A stretch of 6,506 nucleotides of DNA, from assembly GCA_947074245.1 (NCBI GenBank), contig CAMTOW010000125.1:1-6506 (forward strand). Direction: 5' to 3'. The DNA comes from an uncultured Bacteroidales bacterium (GTDB taxonomy: Bacteria; Bacteroidota; Bacteroidia; Bacteroidales; JAUNSR01). The notes below the pieces were generated by a model. It saw only the letters and a list, made by a program, of their open reading frames with translations. It did no database searches and had not been told where the DNA came from. A program made the translations under genes and the position numbers. Numbering within the stretch: position 1 is the first letter of the stretch; the number at the start of each line of letters is the position of its first letter. Shown in pieces: positions 1-5,217 of this stretch.

Positions 1-1
1 G

Positions 2-1030
2 AACAGCGATTATCTTATTCTGCCTTACCGGGTAAAACAGTCGCAGAGCGGCGAAAGTGAACTCGAACTTCACGTCGTGAATACGGCCCGTCTTTCGCTA
101 CCCGATGCGGAAGAGAATACCCCGACGGTGCTCTTCCGTTCTGGATCGGATCGTACGGTCCGGCCGATCGGCAAACTTACCGGGCCCGATGGGAGGGGGT
201 ATGAATACGATGCGCTGTATAAAGCAGCGGAGAGCGGTGTGTATCAAATCGCGATGAATGATGAATTCGAAGAGGTATTGTTGGTGAATCTGAACAATGG
301 CAAAACAAAAGAGCCTGCAACTTCGATCGAGGTCGCCAAAGGTGAATATTTTGCAAGTCTTGTCCGTCGGAAAGGGATGATTGAAAGTTCTCTGATTTTC
401 GATGTTACCGGTGATCCGTCCACTACGGTCAGTCTGAGTTATGTCATTCAGACCCATACCCGCCGGATTTCCGGCCAACTGAGCGGCATCGTTCCTTTCC
501 GACGAAATATCGAGTCGATTCTTGTTCCTGAGGAGGATCCATCCGCACAAATCACGTTCCGGGCGGTATCACCTTTGTCCATAACCGATTCGGTCAGAAT
601 CATCAGGGATATCACGTTGCAAACCGATCCCGTTTCGGTACGAATCGAACGCAATGAGCAATCCGACCATCGTTTTTACGAAATGTATGTATTGGCGTTT
701 TGTCCCACCCGCAAAAACATCAGCGTCGCCCTTACCAAAGGTTTTGAGATTTGGGAAGGAGGCCCGGACGATTATGATCGGTCCTCTGTATTGTCCTCCA
801 TGCTGATTCAGGGTCGAACCGGGATCTATTTGCGTCCGGATACGCGCCATACGCTTCGTTTCTATTTCGATAACGTGAAATACGAATACGAGATGACGAC
901 CGATGCGTCTATGGCGCATGAATATCTGGGAGAGTCGTTGCTGACCCTGAAAATAACCGAGAAAGATCATCTGCGAACCGATCTTTATATGGAGATATCC
1001 AACACGTTGATGTGTGATTTCATACCTTGA
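2..1030 (+). CDS. Unrecognised beta-rich, probably surface protein (3' part only)
   Basis: The reading frame is open from the first full codon of the window to a TGA at 1028-1030, giving 342 visible residues with no start codon that can be trusted. A GTG lies at 77, but the residues before it (NSDYLILPYRVKQSQSG...) read as ordinary protein in the same frame, so the gene most likely begins upstream. The visible part has no transmembrane segment and few cysteines. It shows many short alternating hydrophobic/polar stretches typical of beta-sandwich exported proteins, for example VSVRIERN and LRFYFDNVKYEYEM. No catalytic motif and no T9SS C-terminal sorting domain is evident. A Bacteroidales Mfa2/FimB-like or DUF5119-like cell-surface protein is a possible identity, judged from length and general texture only. 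The lost N-terminus would show whether it carries a lipoprotein signal. It is the last gene of its transcript, with a strong terminator 30 bases after the stop. Coding status is secure; function is unknown. Confidence 0.8.
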   Translation, partial: NSDYLILPYRVKQSQSGESELELHVVNTARLSLPDAEENTPTVLFRSGSDRTVRPIGKLTGPDGRGYEYDALYKAAESGVYQIAMNDEFEEVLLVNLNNGKTKEPATSIEVAKGEYFASLVRRKGMIESSLIFDVTGDPSTTVSLSYVIQTHTRRISGQLSGIVPFRRNIESILVPEEDPSAQITFRAVSPLSITDSVRIIRDITLQTDPVSVRIERNEQSDHRFYEMYVLAFCPTRKNISVALTKGFEIWEGGPDDYDRSSVLSSMLIQGRTGIYLRPDTRHTLRFYFDNVKYEYEMTTDASMAHEYLGESLLTLKITEKDHLRTDLYMEISNTLMCDFIP

Positions 1031-1059
1031 TCGATTCTGAAATTCTGAATCGTTGAGAG

Positions 1060-1109
1060 AAAAAAGCCAAAGGCTGCCTGATAAAAATCAGATAGTCTTT
1101 GGCTTTTTT
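1060..1109 (+). terminator. Intrinsic terminator after the first gene, symmetrical
   Basis: The arm AAAAAAGCCAAAGGCT (1060-1075) pairs with AGTCTTTGGCTTTTTT (1094-1109), with one G-U pair. Inside, after a 2x2 internal loop, CTGAT (1078-1082) pairs with ATCAG (1087-1091) around an AAAA loop. The stem is followed by six T on the + strand, and the A run gives an equivalent T tract on the - strand, so it could stop transcription from both sides. It lies 30 bases after the upstream stop codon. Confidence 0.88.
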
Positions 1110-1112
1110 GCG

Positions 1113-1196
1113 TTTACTCGGCTTCTAACGAGCATTTCTACGCCCATAAACGATCGTTAAAAGCCGAGTAAATGCCCGTTAGAAGCCGGTAGAATG
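1113..1196 (+). repeat. Three-copy ~23-base repeat, one copy inverted, forming competing hairpins
   Basis: A unit of the form CGTTARAAGCCG(A)GTARAATG occurs twice in tandem on the + strand, from 1155 and from 1178, and once inverted at 1113-1141. Positions 1113-1130 pair with 1155-1172 at 17 of 18 bases. Positions 1119-1137 pair instead with 1170-1188 at 18 of 19 bases. The two stems use the same left arm, so they cannot form together. A perfect 10-base palindrome, AACGATCGTT (1149-1158), spans the loop and right arm of the first hairpin. There is no T tract after either stem. It starts only four bases beyond the preceding terminator. It may be a small palindromic intergenic repeat, a structured RNA, or a remnant of an element. 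I do not recognise a known family. Confidence 0.7.
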
Positions 1197-1385
1197 TCTG
1201 CCGACCAGGCATCCGATGAAAAAAATACAGGAATCCGATAGAAACGATTCGCCATCCGTTTTCGTTTCTGCAACAAAAGACGAACCTGTAAAAACGGGCT
1301 GTGAATCGGGAGCGGGTTCGAAGCCGTTCGATATAAGTGAGTTATACATAGTTTGGGGTCAAAGAACAATATATCTGCTTAATTG
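1197..1385. other. Intergenic stretch without a convincing gene; two weak hairpins
   Basis: This is the rest of the gap between the first terminator and the oxidase operon. Two short inverted repeats are visible. AGAAACGA (1240-1247) pairs with TCGTTTCT (1262-1269), and CGAACC (1281-1286) pairs with GGTTCG (1315-1320). The stretch TATACATAGTTTG (1343-1355) resembles a Bacteroidota -7 box but has only one base between TA and TTTG, and no good -33 TTG at the right distance, so I do not call it a promoter. A promoter for the downstream operon must nevertheless lie here or in the following 30 bases. A 58-codon ORF (1216-1392) crosses it but has no support as a gene. Confidence 0.5.
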
Positions 1386-1402
1386 TTATTAAAGCATAAT
1401 AA
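1386..1402. promoter_or_regulatory. AT-rich inverted repeat upstream of the oxidase operon
   Basis: TTATTA (1386-1391), five bases, then TAATAA (1397-1402) is a perfect dyad ending 19 bases before the start codon of the DUF4492 gene. An outer pair, ATCTG (1373-1377) and CAGAT (1404-1408), is also complementary but placed asymmetrically. It could be an operator or a 5'-leader hairpin. It does not closely match the FNR/CRP (TTGAT-N4-ATCAA) or Rex (TTGTGAA-N4-TTCACAA) consensus, so no regulator is assigned. In such AT-rich DNA it may be chance. Confidence 0.25.
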
Positions 1403-1421
1403 ACAGATCTGAACAGTAAAT

Positions 1422-1661
1422 ATGGGAAAAGAAAAGACTCCCTTTCTCATCACGGTTTTTCGTTTTTATCGGGATGGCTTTCGTTCAATGACAATCGGTC
1501 GTACGCTTTGGGCAATCATTTTAATCAAGTTGTTCATAATGTTCGCGATAATTCGTGTCTTCTTTTTTCCGGATTTTCTTAAAACCAAAACCGATTCCGA
1601 TCAGGATAAATCAGAATATGTGGGAAATGAGCTTATTCAACGGAATAACACTAATAATTAA
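1422..1661 (+). CDS. DUF4492 small membrane protein upstream of cydA
   Basis: This encodes a 79-residue protein of the DUF4492 family, which in Bacteroidota is found just upstream of cydA; the molecular function is not established. The family pattern is visible: FYRDGFRSMT (15-24), KLFIMFAI (36-43), FFFPDFL (47-53) and YVGNELI (66-72). A single membrane segment spans about residues 29-49, with Lys36 and Arg45 inside or at its edge, flanked by a basic N-terminus and a hydrophilic, Asp/Lys/Asn-rich tail. There is no signal peptidase site. The ATG at 1422 fits; no Shine-Dalgarno sequence is seen. The gene is first in the operon and its stop is six bases before the cydA ATG, so co-transcription and perhaps translational coupling are likely. 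By analogy with the unrelated small subunits CydX and CydS of other bd oxidases, I infer a role as accessory subunit or assembly factor. That role is inference. Confidence 0.9.
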   Translation: MGKEKTPFLITVFRFYRDGFRSMTIGRTLWAIILIKLFIMFAIIRVFFFPDFLKTKTDSDQDKSEYVGNELIQRNNTNN

Positions 1662-1667
1662 TTATAT

Positions 1668-3260
1668 ATGGATGAATTAACCACGACTTTGGTAGACTGG
1701 GCGAGAGGCCAGTCTGCACTTACGGCTATGTATCACTGGCTGTTTGTCCCGCTGACTCTGGGGTTGTCCGTGATCATGTCTATTTGTGAGACAATCTATT
1801 TCAAAACAGGAAATGACGAATGGAAAAGAATCACGAAGTTCTGGATGACGTTGTTCGGTGTGAACTTTGCCATCGGGATCGCAACGGGGATCATCTTGGA
1901 GTTTCAGTTCGGGACGAACTGGTCGAACTACAGTTGGTTCGTAGGTGATATTTTCGGGGCGCCCCTTGCTATCGAGGGAATCATGGCCTTTTTCCTGGAA
2001 TCGATATTCTCGGCTGTCATGTTCTTCGGATGGAATAAGGTCAGCAAAGGATTTCACCTTACCGCAACCTGGCTGACGACGATCGGTGCTTCTTTGTCCG
2101 CACTGTGGATCCTGATCGCGAATGCATGGATGCAATATCCGGTCGGAATGAAGTTCAACCCCGATACGGTACGTAATGAAATGATGAATTTCGGCGAAGT
2201 GGTATTCTCACCGGTCGCGATCGACAAATTCTTCCATACGGTGATCTCATCCTGGGTGTTGGGTTCGGTATTTGTAATCGGAGTGAGTTGCTGGTTCCTG
2301 ATTAAGAATCGCAATAGCGCTTTGGCATTGAAAAGTATCAAAGTCGCTTCGATATTTGGTCTTATCGCGATCTTGCTGACTCTTTACACAGGAGATAGTT
2401 CCGCTAAAATCGTAGCGAAGGTGCAGCCGATGAAGTTGGCGGCTATGGAGGGTCTTTATGAAGGAAATACCCATCAGGCGATTACCGCTTTCGGAATTCT
2501 CAATCCCGAAAAGAAATATAACAACGATGACGATCCGTTCTTATGGGCGATTCAGATTCCCGACGGTTTGTCGATCCTGGCTTATCGAAAGGCGGGGGCT
2601 TTTGTCGGTGGTATCAATGACTTGATCGAAGGTGGCTATGAAGCCGAAACGATTAAAGGCGAAAAATACATCATGCCGTCGATGGAAGAACGGATGAAAA
2701 GCGGAAAGCTGGCTTTGAATGCGCTTGCCGGATTCCGACAGGCGAAAAGCGAGGGAAACAGCGATGATATGGCGAAATATCAGGAGATTCTGGAAGAGAA
2801 TTATCCCAACTTCGGATATGCATATATCAATGATGTCAGCCAGACCATCCCTCCGGTAGATATCGTTTTCTACGCGTTCCATACCATGGTGTTGCTGGGT
2901 GCTTATTTCCTTTTGTTCTTCATCGTGATGTTGTGTGTGTACGGACGCAAGAATCCGAATCCGCATCGATACAGATGGTTGTCTTGGGTCGGGTTGTGCA
3001 GCATCCCGCTCGCATATATCATGTCTGAGTCGGGTTGGGTAACCGCCGAAGTCGGTCGTCAGCCATGGACGATTCAGGATGTATTGCCAACATTCGCTTC
3101 AATCTCGAAACTATCTACAGGTAGTGTGCAGACTACGTTCTGGTTGTTCCTTATCCTGTTTACCGTGTTGCTGATCGCTGATATCTGGATCATCATCCGA
3201 CAGATCAAAAAAGAGGATTTTGATAAGAGTGCCACTCAGGATCACAACGAAAGTTATTAA
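1668..3260 (+). CDS. cydA: Cytochrome bd quinol oxidase subunit I (CydA)
   Basis: The product (530 residues) is the haem-bearing, quinol-oxidising subunit of cytochrome bd in the inner membrane. It takes electrons from quinol and reduces oxygen to water without proton pumping. Similarity to E. coli CydA, compared from memory, is clear along the length. The ligands are present: His23 (haem b595, E. coli His19), His190 and Met407 (haem b558, His186 and Met393), and Glu103, Glu111 and Glu461 (Glu99, Glu107 and Glu445). The GRQPW motif directly follows Glu461+2. The quinol-site residues Lys256 and Glu261 begin the Q-loop. From Lys256 to the next membrane segment is about 149 residues, roughly ten more than in E. 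coli, placing it in the long-Q-loop class. The start MDELTTTLVDWARGQSALTAMYH fits the family apart from a four-residue extension. It sits six bases after the DUF4492 stop and runs directly into cydB. Confidence 0.98.
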   Translation: MDELTTTLVDWARGQSALTAMYHWLFVPLTLGLSVIMSICETIYFKTGNDEWKRITKFWMTLFGVNFAIGIATGIILEFQFGTNWSNYSWFVGDIFGAPLAIEGIMAFFLESIFSAVMFFGWNKVSKGFHLTATWLTTIGASLSALWILIANAWMQYPVGMKFNPDTVRNEMMNFGEVVFSPVAIDKFFHTVISSWVLGSVFVIGVSCWFLIKNRNSALALKSIKVASIFGLIAILLTLYTGDSSAKIVAKVQPMKLAAMEGLYEGNTHQAITAFGILNPEKKYNNDDDPFLWAIQIPDGLSILAYRKAGAFVGGINDLIEGGYEAETIKGEKYIMPSMEERMKSGKLALNALAGFRQAKSEGNSDDMAKYQEILEENYPNFGYAYINDVSQTIPPVDIVFYAFHTMVLLGAYFLLFFIVMLCVYGRKNPNPHRYRWLSWVGLCSIPLAYIMSESGWVTAEVGRQPWTIQDVLPTFASISKLSTGSVQTTFWLFLILFTVLLIADIWIIIRQIKKEDFDKSATQDHNESY

Positions 3261-3277
3261 TGCAAATAATTCAAACT

Positions 3278-4429
3278 ATGGATAAATTCATTTTTCTTCA
3301 GCATTACTGGTGGTTTCTGATCTCCTTATTGGCAGCGCTGCTGGTTACGCTCATGTTCGTTCAAGGTGGACAGACATTGTTATTGAAGATCGGAAGAAGT
3401 GATATTCAACAAAAGATGATTCTCAATTCATTAGGTCGGAAATGGGAGATTACGTTTACCACGCTGGTGGTTTACGGCGGAGCGTTTTTCGCGTCGTTCC
3501 CCCTTTATTATTCGACCAGTTTCGGCGGAGCATATTGGTTGTGGATGATCATTCTTTTCAGTTTCATCGTGCAGGCGGTTGCTTACGAGTTCATGAATAA
3601 ACCGGGCAATTTCCTCGGAAAACATACCTATCAGGCATTTCTGTATATCAACGGTATCGTGGGTGTATTTTGCATCGGTGTTGCGGTTGGAACGATGTTT
3701 ACCGGAGCTCCGTTTACGGTAGCCAAAGGTAATATAACCGAAACGTTTATGCCGGTTATCTCAACTTGGGATACACCATATCATGGTTTGGAAGCGTTTC
3801 TTGATCTGCGGAATCTGCTTTTGGGTGCGGCATTGGTGTTTTTAGCAAGAATTGGCGGCGCGATGTATCTGATATTCAATATCAATGATCAAGACGTCGT
3901 GAAGCGTTGCTATCGCTCGGTGATCGTCAATACGATTCCGTTTCTTGTATTCTTCCTATCGTTCGTGATTTGGGTTTTCTTATCAAAAGGATATGGATTT
4001 GATCCACAGAACGGAGCCGTATCATTGATAAAATATAAATATTTTCTGAATATGATTCAGTTGCCTTATCTGATCGTGATGTTTTTGGTCGGTGTGGTGC
4101 TGGTGCTGTTCGCCATCGGTATGACGATCGTGAAGAAAGGATATTCTCACGCGTTTTGGTATGAAGCGGCAGGGGTTTTGCTGGTCGTTCTGTCGTTGTT
4201 TTTGGCATTGGGCTATAACAATACCTGTTTCTACCCGTCCAATACGAATCCGCAGAGTTCGCTGACGATCTATAACAGCTCTTCGAGCCTATTCACGCTC
4301 GAAGTGATGGCTTATGTTTCATTATTGCTTCCGGTGGTGATCATCTACGGATTCATCGCTTGGCGCGCTATGGATAAGAAACGGATTCAGGCATCCGATT
4401 TCGGATCGACTGGTGATGGAAACATGTGA
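3278..4429 (+). CDS. cydB: Cytochrome bd quinol oxidase subunit II (CydB)
   Basis: CydB is the second integral-membrane subunit of cytochrome bd and is needed to hold the haems and complete the oxidase with CydA. The 383-residue product is a polytopic protein with about eight or nine hydrophobic segments. Family signatures are visible: FLQHYWW at the N-terminus, FVQGGQ, GRKWE, YYSTSFGGAYW, and near the C-terminus CFYPS followed by LTIYNSSSSLFTLEVM, the counterpart of the E. coli LTMWDATSSQLTL region. Two starts are possible. The ATG at 3260 shares its A with the cydA stop (TAATG) and would add six residues (MQIIQT). I prefer the ATG at 3278 because family members I can recall begin only a few residues before FLQxYWW. 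Neither start has a Shine-Dalgarno sequence. It is the last gene of the operon, with a terminator beginning 66 bases after the stop. Confidence 0.96.
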   Translation: MDKFIFLQHYWWFLISLLAALLVTLMFVQGGQTLLLKIGRSDIQQKMILNSLGRKWEITFTTLVVYGGAFFASFPLYYSTSFGGAYWLWMIILFSFIVQAVAYEFMNKPGNFLGKHTYQAFLYINGIVGVFCIGVAVGTMFTGAPFTVAKGNITETFMPVISTWDTPYHGLEAFLDLRNLLLGAALVFLARIGGAMYLIFNINDQDVVKRCYRSVIVNTIPFLVFFLSFVIWVFLSKGYGFDPQNGAVSLIKYKYFLNMIQLPYLIVMFLVGVVLVLFAIGMTIVKKGYSHAFWYEAAGVLLVVLSLFLALGYNNTCFYPSNTNPQSSLTIYNSSSSLFTLEVMAYVSLLLPVVIIYGFIAWRAMDKKRIQASDFGSTGDGNM

Positions 4430-4494
4430 TTTCAGGATTCACAATGAATGAAGAACCGATTACTTGAATTCGGATAATTAGGGACTAATATGTT

Positions 4495-4531
4495 GAAAGG
4501 GAGCTCGATGTGATCGGGCTCCCTTTCTTTT
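4495..4531 (+). terminator. Intrinsic terminator after cydB
   Basis: GAAAGGGAGCTCGAT (4495-4509) pairs with ATCGGGCTCCCTTTC (4513-4527) over 15 positions with one T-G pair, closing a three-base loop, and is followed by TTTT. It is placed 66 bases after the cydB stop and is the expected end of the DUF4492-cydA-cydB transcript. The A run at the 5' side of the stem is too short for efficient action on the other strand. Confidence 0.9.
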
Positions 4532-4538
4532 CAGTTTT

Positions 4539-4597
4539 CAGGAACAGGCAAACCGTCTGTTGAAGCGGACAAAGGGTTGTCTGTTTCTGTATTTTTT
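4539..4597 (+). terminator. Second terminator-like hairpin before ruvA
   Basis: CAGGAACAGGCAAACC (4539-4554) pairs with GGGTTGTCTGTTTCTG (4574-4589), giving 13 Watson-Crick pairs, two G-U pairs and one mismatch. The stem continues inside with GTCTG (4555-4559) against CGGAC (4566-4570) around a six-base loop, with AAA bulged at 4571-4573. TA and then six T (4592-4597) follow. It begins only eight bases after the first terminator, so it looks like a back-up terminator for cyd read-through. Its 3' arm overlaps the candidate ruvA promoter. Confidence 0.65.
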
Positions 4598-4607
4598 ATT
4601 TAATTTG
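4576..4607 (+). promoter_or_regulatory. Candidate Bacteroidota-type promoter for ruvA-sprA
   Basis: GTTG (4576-4579) could serve as the -33 element, and TTAATTTG (4600-4607) resembles the -7 consensus TAnnTTTG with one mismatch, with 20 bases between them, a normal distance for the phylum's primary sigma factor. Transcription would start near 4613, giving a very short AT-rich leader before the ATG at 4630. A second -7-like sequence, TTTATTTG (4612-4619), lacks a matching -33 element. Assigned by sequence resemblance only. Confidence 0.4.
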
Positions 4608-4629
4608 AAATTTTATTTGAATAATTTAT

Positions 4630-5211
4630 ATGATAGAATATGTAAAAGGATTAGTCGATGAATTGACACCGACGTCCGTCGTGATCGAATGCAATGGGTT
4701 GGGATATTTGCTGAATATTTCTTTGAATACCTATTCTGCGTTATCCAATCAGAAAAATGTGAAGCTGTATGTTTATGAAGTGATCCGTGAAGACGCGCAT
4801 TCGCTGTTCGGTTTCGTGGATAAACAGGAGCGAGAACTGTTTCTTCTGCTTATTTCGGTTTCCGGTGTGGGGCCGAATACGGCAAGAATGATTCTGTCAT
4901 CCTTAGCACCGGGTGAACTTGAAAGTGTGATTGCGTCCGGTAATGACAAAATGCTCAAAAATGTAAAAGGGATCGGCGCGAAAACGGCACAGCGCATAAT
5001 TGTTGATCTCAAGGATAAAATAAAAGGCAGTCCGGTTACGTTAGAAAATACAGTACAATTAAATTCATCCGTCTCGGAAGAGGCTTTGGCCGCTCTTGTT
5101 ATGTTGGGCTTCCCGCAAAACGTATCCCGAAAATGTATCACAGCTATTTTAAGTGAGGATCCGGCTTTAAAAGTGGAACAAGTGATAAAAGCGGCTTTGA
5201 AAATGCTATAA
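4630..5211 (+). CDS. ruvA: Holliday junction branch migration protein RuvA
   Basis: RuvA binds four-way DNA junctions as a tetramer or octamer and loads the RuvB helicase for branch migration during recombinational repair; RuvC then cuts the junction. The 193-residue product has the family's usual length and three-domain plan. Residues 1-62 form the OB-fold domain, starting MIEYVKGLVDEL and ending at the conserved HSLFGF. Two helix-hairpin-helix motifs follow, SGVGPNTA (78-85) and KGIGAKTA (113-120). A variable linker covers about 131-148, and the small RuvB-contacting domain 149-193 contains EALAALVMLGF. The start matches the family and there is no longer in-frame alternative nearby. It is transcribed separately from cydB, which is followed by terminators, and lies six bases before sprA, so the two are probably co-transcribed. 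Confidence 0.97.
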   Translation: MIEYVKGLVDELTPTSVVIECNGLGYLLNISLNTYSALSNQKNVKLYVYEVIREDAHSLFGFVDKQERELFLLLISVSGVGPNTARMILSSLAPGELESVIASGNDKMLKNVKGIGAKTAQRIIVDLKDKIKGSPVTLENTVQLNSSVSEEALAALVMLGFPQNVSRKCITAILSEDPALKVEQVIKAALKML

Positions 5212-5217
5212 CCTTCA

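Noticed and set aside
98..970. Overlapping - strand ORFs (98-550, 448-654, 569-970) opposite the first gene
   Set aside because: They lie antisense to a longer, better-formed + strand frame, overlap one another, and have arginine/isoleucine-rich composition typical of shadow frames.
77..1030. GTG at 77 as the true start of the first gene
   Set aside because: The frame is open and protein-like all the way to the window edge, and no promoter or start context is visible before 77.
1113..1196. CRISPR array
   Set aside because: There are only three short imperfect copies, one of them inverted, without unique spacers of regular length and without cas genes.
1113..1196. tRNA or another known structured RNA in the repeat
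   Set aside because: No cloverleaf, T-loop GTTCRA motif or other known RNA signature can be fitted; the structure is simple competing stems.
1349..1355. TAGTTTG as the -7 box of the oxidase operon promoter
   Set aside because: Only one base separates TA and TTTG instead of two, and no TTG lies about 20 bases upstream.
1157..1369. 70-residue - strand ORF in the intergenic region
   Set aside because: It starts inside the T-rich and repeat area, has no recognisable domain, and overlaps the structured repeat and the region expected to hold the operon promoter.
1677..4208. Several - strand ORFs opposite cydA and cydB
   Set aside because: Both sense genes are unmistakable with intact haem ligands and family motifs; the antisense frames are His/Arg-rich shadows.
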